Origin: Luteipulveratus halotolerans
GTDB taxonomy: Bacteria > Actinomycetota > Actinomycetes > Actinomycetales > Dermatophilaceae
Length of the DNA: 64,000 nt
Assembly: GCF_001247745.1 (NCBI RefSeq)
Contig: NZ_LAIR01000002.1
Span: 2,356,001 to 2,420,000, forward strand
Direction: 5' to 3'
The position numbers were made by a program, and so were the translations under genes. The notes under the pieces are model-generated. The model was given only the letters and a program-made list of their open reading frames with translations. It was not told the DNA's origin and did no database searches. Position 1 is the first letter of the stretch, and every line of letters starts with the position of its first letter. Of this stretch, positions 55,995-64,000 are shown in pieces.

Positions 55995-56735
55995 TCACGG
56001 TAGACGACCGTCCCCGCGCCGTCTACGGATCGCGCCGACCGTCCGAGGGGTGGCCGCCAGCACCACCGCGACCACGCGGTGCGCGCCCGCATGATGCAGC
56101 GCGCGGGCCGCCTCGGTGAGCGTCGAGCCCGTGGTCACCACGTCATCGGCGAGCAGGCAGGTCGCCCCGTCGACGGACGCTCCACGGCGTACGCGAACCG
56201 CTCCCTCGAGGTTGGCCCAGCGCTGAGCGGCGCTCAGGCCCGCCTGGTCTCGCACGCGGCCGACCTGCTGCAGCACGCTGCTCGCCACGAGCCCGGAACG
56301 GCCGCGCGTGGCCTGCTCGACGACCTCGGCCCACGGGTCGCGGCCACGCTCACGCACCGAGCGGCCCGAGGACGGCGCGGGCACGACGAGCACCCGCTCG
56401 CCACGTCGCAGCGCCGAACGGGTGAGGTCGTCGGCCTCCAGCGCGGTCGCGGCCGCGTCGCACCACCACGCCGCGAGCAGGTCCAGCAGGTCGACCCGTC
56501 CGCCGTCCTTGTGAGCGACGACGGCCGCCCGCACCGGCCCGTCGTACGACGTCGCCGCCCACGTCGGCGGGAAGCCCGGCGGACACGGGTCGGGCCAGGT
56601 ACGACGCGCGGGGGTCTGCCGGAGCCGCACCACCTCGCCGCGGCAGGACGCGCACCAGGGCTCTCCCGACACGTCACACCCGGCGCACCGCACCGGCAGC
56701 ACCAGGTCGAGCAGAGCGTGGGTCAGCGCCGTCAT
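55995..56735 (-). CDS. comF: ComF family phosphoribosyltransferase-like protein
   Basis: 246 aa. An N-terminal zinc-ribbon CAGCDVSGEPWCASC is followed by a phosphoribosyltransferase domain with the PRPP loop CLLADDVVTTGSTLTEAARA. ComF proteins act in DNA uptake in Gram-positives, and the actinobacterial form is near hpf, secA and mtrAB as here. ATG 56735 follows GAGGTGGG; a GTG at 56744 would add three residues. Confidence 0.9.
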   Translation of the reverse strand: MTALTHALLDLVLPVRCAGCDVSGEPWCASCRGEVVRLRQTPARRTWPDPCPPGFPPTWAATSYDGPVRAAVVAHKDGGRVDLLDLLAAWWCDAAATALEADDLTRSALRRGERVLVVPAPSSGRSVRERGRDPWAEVVEQATRGRSGLVASSVLQQVGRVRDQAGLSAAQRWANLEGAVRVRRGASVDGATCLLADDVVTTGSTLTEAARALHHAGAHRVVAVVLAATPRTVGAIRRRRGDGRLP

Positions 56736-56826
56736 GGTTCCCACCTCAGCGCAGGACGGGCGTCGGCAGCCATCGCCGCGGGCAGCCTTGTGGACGCCCG
56801 GGTCGGCTGGCCAGGGATGTGGACCG

Positions 56827-58620
56827 CTAGGGCGCCGGGACGACCAGGTCCGAGCCCTCGGCGATCGCGTCCCACGAGCTGCCTCGCCGGGTCACGATGG
56901 TGTTGCGGTTGGTGATGACGGCCATGCTGAACTGCGACGCGGTGCCACCCACGACCTGCTGCGCACCCGGCACCGCGCCCAGCGCCTCGGCCGTGTCGTT
57001 GAGAGGCACCCGCACCGGCTGCACGACCCCGGGGTCGGAGCTGACCCGCCCGAGGACCGCGACCGTGGTGCCGTCGATCCAGCTGACGTCGGAGGCAGCC
57101 AGGATCGAGGCGTTGAGCGCACGCGGGGTGGTGAGCCGCACGGCCTGGTCGTCACGGTCGCGCACGACACCGTAGACCTGCACGACCGTCGCCTGGGTCG
57201 TGCGGTCGCGCAGCACGAGCGCCGCGCGCTGTCCGTCGGGCGCCACGGCCACCGACACGATGTCCTTGCCCTCCAGCCCGGGTACGACGATCGGCTCGGG
57301 CTGCACGCTCACTGCGGGTCGGCGGGTGTTGATCACCCAGATCGTGGCCGGGCCCGCCGCGGCCGCCGGCTTGCCCGGCGCAGCGTTGTCCGTGCCGAGC
57401 GACTGGCCCGCGACCCACAGTCCGTTGACACCGTCGTACGCCGGTCGCACCAGCTGTCGTCCGAACGGTGGGACCTGGTGCAGCCGGCCACCGATCCAGC
57501 GGCCGACCGTCCGGTTGTCACCCGAGACGCCGGCGATCTCCTGGGTCTTGCCGTCGGCCGCGAGCCAGTGCCAGTTGGTGCCGATCGCGGGGAGGTCACC
57601 GAGGTCCGGCTGGCCACGCTGAGGCCGTGAGATGTCGTTGCGCCGCTGGTCGTCCCAGTGCAGGCCGTCGGCGTCCCGCACGATGACCGACTGGTAGGCC
57701 GGCGCGACCACGCGGTATCCGATGTCGTCGGCGCTCAAGGCGTCGGCGCTCACACCGGGAGCAGGGAACGGAGCACCGTTGACGGTGATCTCGACGCGGC
57801 TCACCTGCGTGATGTCCTTGAGCGTCTCGACCATCGCCGCCCACAGGGTCGCGCGGTCCTGCGGCGCCGCCAGCAGCGCGTCCTCGGACAAGGAGATCGT
57901 CGCCACGCCGGTCGAGGACACCGGCACCGAACCCACCAGCTGCGTGCTGGCAGGCACCGACCGGCGTACGGATGAGGTGAACCACGGCGCCGGAGGCGAC
58001 AGCACGGCCTTGGTCATCGAGGTGATGCTGCCGCGCTTGGGCAGCCAACGCTGGTCAGGAACCAGGACCTTCTGCTCGTTGGCAGCGCCGTAGTAGATCG
58101 TGCGCTGCTGGTAGAGGTTGTCGAAGCTGGACGACGTCAGCCACAGCCCCAGGCCGTGTGGCACCGACGACACCCGCCACTCACCGCTCACCCGTTGCAG
58201 AGGGAGCCGCAGCGTCGAGGCGGTGGGCCGGACCAGCTGGGTCATCCGACCGTCGGCCGACACGGTGGCGATGACGGTGGCGGTGACCGTGACCTGCGTG
58301 CCCTGCTGCTCGACGGCGAGCGACCCGTTGCGCAGAACTGCGATGCCCTGGTCGGGGTTCCACTCCTTCACCGCCGCCGGAGTGAGGAACTCCTTCGCCG
58401 TCGACTGCCGGTCATCGATGCCGGTGTGGGCGTAGACGAACCCCGCCGCGATCTGTGCCGGCGTGCCGCCGGGCGTCGGGACCTCGGGCTGGACGTCGAC
58501 CTGCGGCTCGTCGGGTGCGCGGCCGATCTCCTGCCGCGGCACCACCCCGGAGTGGTCCGGGATGCCGCCGCAGCCGGTCACCAGCACGGCGATCAGCACC
58601 GCGCCGAGCACGCGTCTCAT
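56827..58620 (-). CDS. lpqB: Lipoprotein LpqB
   Basis: 597 aa. Signal with lipobox VTGC (Cys17). A GerMN-type sporulation/germination domain (about 190-330) precedes a beta-propeller-like C-terminal part (about 340-597). LpqB is the extracytoplasmic partner of MtrB and modulates MtrAB signalling and cell-wall homeostasis in actinobacteria. Coupled to mtrB by a 4-nt overlap (58617-58620). Confidence 0.95.
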   Translation of the reverse strand: MRRVLGAVLIAVLVTGCGGIPDHSGVVPRQEIGRAPDEPQVDVQPEVPTPGGTPAQIAAGFVYAHTGIDDRQSTAKEFLTPAAVKEWNPDQGIAVLRNGSLAVEQQGTQVTVTATVIATVSADGRMTQLVRPTASTLRLPLQRVSGEWRVSSVPHGLGLWLTSSSFDNLYQQRTIYYGAANEQKVLVPDQRWLPKRGSITSMTKAVLSPPAPWFTSSVRRSVPASTQLVGSVPVSSTGVATISLSEDALLAAPQDRATLWAAMVETLKDITQVSRVEITVNGAPFPAPGVSADALSADDIGYRVVAPAYQSVIVRDADGLHWDDQRRNDISRPQRGQPDLGDLPAIGTNWHWLAADGKTQEIAGVSGDNRTVGRWIGGRLHQVPPFGRQLVRPAYDGVNGLWVAGQSLGTDNAAPGKPAAAAGPATIWVINTRRPAVSVQPEPIVVPGLEGKDIVSVAVAPDGQRAALVLRDRTTQATVVQVYGVVRDRDDQAVRLTTPRALNASILAASDVSWIDGTTVAVLGRVSSDPGVVQPVRVPLNDTAEALGAVPGAQQVVGGTASQFSMAVITNRNTIVTRRGSSWDAIAEGSDLVVPAP

Positions 58621-60368
58621 CGGTCACCACCCGTGTCTCGTACGACGATCGCCGGGCGGGCATCGGTGGGGTCCTCACCGCGCTCGATGGCGCGCCCCTC
58701 GTCGACCAGCCGCGTCGGCGACCGCGAGATCGCGGTGGAGGTGGTGAGCGGCAGCGTCAGGCGGAAGCAGGACCCCTCACCCAGCTCGCCCCACGCCTGC
58801 AGCCAACCGCGGTGCAGCCGGGCGTCCTCGAGCGCGATCGACAGCCCGAGACCCGTTCCACCCGTGGTCCGGGCTCGTGCGGGGTCGGCCCGCCAGAACC
58901 GGTTGAACACCATCGACGCCTCACCCGGACGCAGGCCGACGCCGTAGTCGCGCACCGACACCGCGACGGCGGTCGAGTTGACGCCGACGACCACGTCGAC
59001 CGGCCCGCCCTCGGCGTGCTCGAGCGCATTGGTCACCAGGTTGCGCACGATCCGCTCGACACGCCGCTGATCCATCTCGGCCCGGCACGGGTCGGCAGCC
59101 TGCAGGCGTACGCGGACCCCGTTGCGGTCGGCGATGGTGCGGGTGGCCTCCAGGACCCGGCGTACGACGTCGCGCAGGTCGACCTCCTCGACCTCCAGGG
59201 CCGCCGCTCCGGCGTCGAAACGGCTGATCTCGAGCAGATCGGCCAGCAGCGACTCGAACCGGTCGAGCTCACGCAGCAGCAGCTCGGAGGACCGGGCGAC
59301 CGGTGGCGTGAACGCCTCACGGCTCTGGTGGATGAGGTCTCCGGCCATCCGGATCGTGGTGAGCGGGGTCCGCAGCTCGTGCGACACATCGGAGGTGAAC
59401 CGCTGCTGCACCTCGGACAGCTCCTCGAGCTGACGGATCTGCCGCTGCAGGTTGTCGGCCATCGCGTTGAACGACGTCGCGAGGCGCGCGAGGTCGTCCT
59501 CGCCGCGCACCTGCATGCGCTCGTTGAGCGCACCTGCGCTGAGCCGTTCGGCGACGTAGCGGGCCGAACGCACCGGCGCGACGACCATGCGGGTGACCAT
59601 GAACGCCAGCCCACCGAGCAGCGCGAGCAGTAGCAGGCCGCCGAGCAGGAAGGAGTTGCGGACGATGTCGAGGGTGTTGACCTCCTGGTTCATCGGGTAG
59701 ATGAAGAACAGGTCGTACTCGCCGGCCGTGAGCAGCTCGACCCGCGAGCCGATCACCACCGCCGGGACCGTACGCGTGCCCGGAGTCGGGTCGTCCGCAC
59801 TCACCGGCGTCGTGACCCGGGTCATCGTCGCCTGCTGGTGGGTGTCGTCGTCCTGGATGGCGTCGCGGATCTTCTGCGGCACCCAGCGCAGGTCGGCGCC
59901 CGTGGAGTTGAAGCTGCCGACCCCGACACCGCTGTGCTGTCTGCCGGGGATCAGCACGACCTGGCGGGAGCCGTCGGGCGCGCGCAGCTTGGTCGACAGG
60001 TCGAGCGCGACCTGCCGCAGCGTGTCGGGGTCGGTGTTGGGCGCACTGTCGATCGTGTCCTGGGCCTCGGACAGGCGCGCGTAGGCGTCCTGCTCGGCGG
60101 AGGCCATCTTGGCGTCGACCAGGCCGTCGGCGATGCGTTGGTACATGAACGTGCCGAGCGCGAACGACACCAGTGACCCGAGCAGGACTGTCACGGTCAT
60201 GACCCGGACGAGCAGAGAACGACGCCAGGGCCGCAGCACCTTGCGCAGCAGTCGGCCCAGCCGCCAGCGGGCGCGCATCGACACCAGCCGGAGGCGGTGC
60301 TCCCAGGACGGCTCGGCCGCCGTCGCCTGCCGGTGGGCGGCACCGTCAGAGCCTGCGGTGCTCGACAT
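58617..60368 (-). CDS. mtrB: Sensor histidine kinase MtrB
   Basis: 583 aa. Two membrane helices (about 55-75 and 225-248) bracket an extracellular domain. HAMP (about 250-305), HisKA with the phospho-acceptor His near 330 (SDVSHELRTPLTTIRM) and HATPase_c follow (GLGLSIALEDARLHRGWLQA). MtrB phosphorylates MtrA. It lies 4 nt after mtrA and overlaps lpqB. The C-terminal extension after the kinase domain is unconserved. Confidence 0.95.
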   Translation of the reverse strand: MSSTAGSDGAAHRQATAAEPSWEHRLRLVSMRARWRLGRLLRKVLRPWRRSLLVRVMTVTVLLGSLVSFALGTFMYQRIADGLVDAKMASAEQDAYARLSEAQDTIDSAPNTDPDTLRQVALDLSTKLRAPDGSRQVVLIPGRQHSGVGVGSFNSTGADLRWVPQKIRDAIQDDDTHQQATMTRVTTPVSADDPTPGTRTVPAVVIGSRVELLTAGEYDLFFIYPMNQEVNTLDIVRNSFLLGGLLLLALLGGLAFMVTRMVVAPVRSARYVAERLSAGALNERMQVRGEDDLARLATSFNAMADNLQRQIRQLEELSEVQQRFTSDVSHELRTPLTTIRMAGDLIHQSREAFTPPVARSSELLLRELDRFESLLADLLEISRFDAGAAALEVEEVDLRDVVRRVLEATRTIADRNGVRVRLQAADPCRAEMDQRRVERIVRNLVTNALEHAEGGPVDVVVGVNSTAVAVSVRDYGVGLRPGEASMVFNRFWRADPARARTTGGTGLGLSIALEDARLHRGWLQAWGELGEGSCFRLTLPLTTSTAISRSPTRLVDEGRAIERGEDPTDARPAIVVRDTGGDR

Positions 60369-60372
60369 GGGC

Positions 60373-61050
60373 CTAGCTCGAACCCGCCTTGTAGCCGACG
60401 CCGCGGACGGTCAGCACGATCTCAGGGCGCTCGGGGTCCTTCTCGATCTTGGACCGCAGCCGCTGCACGTGGACGTTGACCAGCCGGGTGTCACCGGCGT
60501 GGCGGTAGCCCCAGACCTGCTCCAGGAGCACCTCACGGGTGAAGACCTGCCAGGGCTTGCGCGCGAGCGCGACCAGCAGGTCGAACTCCAGCGGCGTCAA
60601 CGAGATCGGGGTGCCGTCGCGCTTGACCGTGTGGCCGGCGACGTCGATGGTCAGGTCGCCGACGTCGAGGCGCTCGGGCTCGGGCTCGTCACCCCGACGC
60701 AACCGTGCTCGTACGCGCGCGACGAGCTCCTGCGGCTTGAACGGCTTGTTGACGTAGTCGTCGGCGCCCGACTCGAGCCCGACGACGACGTCGACGGTGT
60801 CGGTGCGAGCGGTCAGCATGATGATCGGGACACCGGACTCGCCGCGGATACGACGGCACACCTCGATGCCGTCGATGCCCGGCAGCATGACGTCGAGCAG
60901 GATCACGTCGGGCTTGCTGTCGCGGAAAGCCTGGACGGCGGTGCTGCCGTCGGCGCAGTGCGTGACTTCCAGGCCCTCGCTGTGCAGGATGATGCCGAGC
61001 ATCTCGGCGAGTGCGGGGTCGTCATCGACGACGAGTACGCGGCCCTTCAC
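60373..61050 (-). CDS. mtrA: Response regulator MtrA
   Basis: 225 aa OmpR/PhoB-type regulator. Phospho-acceptor Asp53 (VILLDVMLPGIDG), acidic D9-D11, Lys in YVNKPFKPQEL, and a C-terminal winged helix (LTPLEFDLLVALARKPWQVF, VNVHVQRLRSKIE). MtrA controls cell division and wall genes and dnaA in actinobacteria. GTG 61050 follows AAGGA. First gene of the mtrA-mtrB-lpqB operon. Confidence 0.97.
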   Translation of the reverse strand: MKGRVLVVDDDPALAEMLGIILHSEGLEVTHCADGSTAVQAFRDSKPDVILLDVMLPGIDGIEVCRRIRGESGVPIIMLTARTDTVDVVVGLESGADDYVNKPFKPQELVARVRARLRRGDEPEPERLDVGDLTIDVAGHTVKRDGTPISLTPLEFDLLVALARKPWQVFTREVLLEQVWGYRHAGDTRLVNVHVQRLRSKIEKDPERPEIVLTVRGVGYKAGSS

Positions 61051-61153
61051 CGTGGTGTTCCTTCCCTCCGGGCTTCCCGGGCTCGCGATCGGCGCGCCAA
61101 GGGTCGCGGCACATTTTCACACAGCCCTCTGCAAATGCGCCGCCCCCACGCAG

Positions 61154-61187
61154 GTACGCCGCCCGCTCGGGTGAGCGGACGGCGTAC
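61154..61187 (-). terminator. Hairpin terminator after ahcY
   Basis: 15-bp arms (61154-61168 and 61173-61187, one mismatch) with a GGGT loop, just downstream of the ahcY stop. No U-tract. Confidence 0.6.
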
Positions 61188-61211
61188 AGGCGGTGCGTGG
61201 AGCAGCAGGGC

Positions 61212-62660
<1,449 letters not shown>

Positions 62661-62828
62661 GGTGAAAGAGCTCCTGTCGGTGGTGGTTGGTCGACCCGGC
62701 GCGCCCTTCTGGGAACTCGCGGGTCATCACCCACGCCGGCGCGCGCCAGTCTAGAGGCTCTGTCCTCCGGACGCCTTTCGTGCTCCGATGGTCGTGCACA
62801 CCGACCGCACGAGACCACAGGAGTCACC

Positions 62829-63068
62829 ATGGCCGACGAGTCCGACCCGACGCCCGCGCAGCCCGACGGTGAGATCTCAGAAGAGCTGAAGGTGCACGTC
62901 GACACCGACCAGCTGCACGAGTGGGACAAGGTGCGCGACGACTACACCCTCGACAGCGACGCCGAGACGCACCGGCCCGCGATCGCCGAGGAGTCCGCGA
63001 CGCCGCCCGAGGACGAGGTCGAGGCGTCCGAGGCGCAGGACCCGGACGCGGGCTCAGCCGGCGACTGA
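62829..63068 (+). CDS. Small acidic hypothetical protein
   Basis: 79 aa with a high Asp/Glu content and no hydrophobic core (MADESDPTPAQPDGEISEEL...), so probably largely disordered. ATG 62829 is preceded by AGGAG. Function unknown. Its stop codon overlaps the convergent DinB gene by 15 nt. It is divergent from ahcY. Confidence 0.7.
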   Translation: MADESDPTPAQPDGEISEELKVHVDTDQLHEWDKVRDDYTLDSDAETHRPAIAEESATPPEDEVEASEAQDPDAGSAGD

Positions 63069-63596
63069 CGCGTCGACGTCGTGGAGGTGATGGCGCAGGT
63101 CGTGCAGGCCGTACTGCGCGAGCGTCAGCACCGTGAACTCCGACCCGTTGGAACGCAGACCCGTCCGCTGCCACTCCGGCTCGGTGACGGTGTCGTAGCC
63201 ACGGGCGTACGAGCTCGCGGCCTCGCGCAGCTCATCGGCGACGGCTGACGGGTCCTGCTCGGCGTACCTGCTCTCGGCGGCCGTGACGTCCTGGTCCCAG
63301 TTGTCGAACGTCGGCTCGTCCTGCTCCAGCATCAGCCGGGTGCGCTGCTCGAACAGACGGCAGACGTCGCGCACGTGGCAGGCGTACTCCAGGTCCGACC
63401 ACACCCCGGCCGTACGCCGGTCGCGCGCGTCGGCGCGCTGCAGCACCGCCGGCCACGGCTGGGTGAGCTCCAGGACGAGAGGTCCGACCTGCTCGGGCTG
63501 GACGGAGCCGGCCTCGAATCCGCAGTCAGGGCAGGCCTTCTGCAGCACCCATGTCCAGTCCTTGGTGTCCGGCGTGATGGGGTCAGGCGTCGTCAT
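63054..63596 (-). CDS. DinB family protein
   Basis: 180 aa. The four-helix DinB/YfiT-like bundle is suggested by LEYACHVRDVCRLFEQRTRL and by LTLAQYGLHDLRHHLHDVDA at the C-terminus, whose histidines would bind a metal. It starts with KDWTWVLQKACPDCGFEAGS, a pattern common in actinobacterial members. ATG 63596 follows GAGGAG. The gene overlaps the metallophosphoesterase by 14 nt. Probable thiol-dependent metal enzyme, role unknown. Confidence 0.82.
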   Translation of the reverse strand: MTTPDPITPDTKDWTWVLQKACPDCGFEAGSVQPEQVGPLVLELTQPWPAVLQRADARDRRTAGVWSDLEYACHVRDVCRLFEQRTRLMLEQDEPTFDNWDQDVTAAESRYAEQDPSAVADELREAASSYARGYDTVTEPEWQRTGLRSNGSEFTVLTLAQYGLHDLRHHLHDVDASVAG

Positions 63597-64000
63597 CGGA
63601 ACGCTCCTCTGAGGGTCGGTGCGCCGGGGCGCGGTGGTAGCGGCGCGCCTGGCCGGACCGCACGTCGCCACGGTAGACCCCGTCGCGCAGCTCGCTCACG
63701 TAGAGGTCGTGCTCGGGCGCCCCGAGGGCGGCCGACACCGCCAGCTCGGCCTCGACGTCGTACGGGACGCGCACGAAGGAGATCCCGAAGGGTGCCGGCT
63801 GCGTGCCGCCGAGCACCCCCTCCAGGACGACGTAGTGCGGCGTCGTCTCGTCGAGGCTGTTGCCGACGCTGCCGGTGTTGAACAACGTCAGCCCGAAGTC
63901 GGTCTCGCAGAACGCGTCGTGGGTGTCGCCGTAGCCCACGACCGTGGGCGCGGGTCCGTCACCGGTCGCAGCAGTGCTGGCGAACATCGCGAAGAACTCC
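63583..64000 (-). CDS. Metallophosphoesterase family protein, partial (N-terminus off window)
   Basis: The C-terminal 138 residues are visible; the gene enters from the right edge. VVGYGDTHDAF holds the late metal-binding histidine of the YfcE-like calcineurin fold (usually GHTH, here GDTH). TLFNTGSVGNSLDETTPHYV is the conserved NPGSVG-type region. The 3' end overlaps the DinB gene by 14 nt. Confidence 0.78.
   Translation of the reverse strand, partial: EFFAMFASTAATGDGPAPTVVGYGDTHDAFCETDFGLTLFNTGSVGNSLDETTPHYVVLEGVLGGTQPAPFGISFVRVPYDVEAELAVSAALGAPEHDLYVSELRDGVYRGDVRSGQARRYHRAPAHRPSEERSDDDA

Noticed and set aside
62661..62828. SAH riboswitch upstream of ahcY
   Set aside because: The short leader shows no conserved SAH-riboswitch core or pairing that I can recognise; these riboswitches are mainly proteobacterial.

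Overview
The window is high-GC chromosomal DNA of an actinobacterium. The evidence is mtrA-mtrB-lpqB, a WhiB1-type iron-sulfur regulator, an Rv3235-family protein next to secA, a mycothiol-type maleylpyruvate isomerase domain, a 180-kDa-class NAD-glutamate dehydrogenase, a WS/DGAT acyltransferase, and many GTG starts with 4-nt ATGA overlaps. Gene content and order fit Micrococcales, perhaps near Dermacoccaceae/Intrasporangiaceae. That placement is inference; no rRNA gene is present to test it.

Layout. 1-5348 (minus): ftsE-ftsX-M23 peptidase-smpB and a DUF2207 membrane protein. 5463-10244: an accessory block with a MarR regulator divergent from a frameshifted mycothiol-type gene, a covalent flavin oxidoreductase, a NarL-type two-component pair and a lipoprotein. 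10278-17236 (minus): prfB, a lipoprotein and a Tad/Flp pilus operon (tadA-tadB-tadC-pilin-like-tadE-tadE-tadG-like). 17418-23437 (plus): a 1431-aa FHA/EssC-like ATPase followed by two paralogous exported proteins. 23449-31578: a membrane protein, whiB1, pdtaS, NAD-glutamate dehydrogenase and a hypothetical protein. 31575-32134: a DUF2505 gene and a very strong hairpin terminator.

32135-37531 is a mobile block bounded by two degenerate ISL3-family copies and flanked by the 8-bp direct repeat GGTTTTCG, so it looks like a composite transposon that landed in the terminator between the DUF2505 gene and pruA. Inside are an intact IS256-family element with its own 8-bp target duplication, an AraC/GATase regulator, an ABM monooxygenase, a GlcG/HbpS-type protein, a 93-bp duplication and a 3' tRNA fragment.

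37550-64000 returns to core genes: pruA, a frameshifted alpha/beta hydrolase, a nucleotidyltransferase, a DUF6912 protein, a WS/DGAT enzyme, a second tad-type cluster (CpaE/TadZ-like and CpaB/SAF), an HTH protein, a LysM protein, the Rv3235-family protein, secA, a sigma factor with a membrane partner, a four-GNAT protein, a LuxR regulator, hpf, comF, lpqB-mtrB-mtrA, ahcY, a small acidic protein, a DinB protein and a partial metallophosphoesterase. Pilus functions are thus split between two loci about 26 kb apart. The promoter region of each carries a pair of DnaA-box-like sequences (TTGTCCACA and one variant), which suggests shared control.
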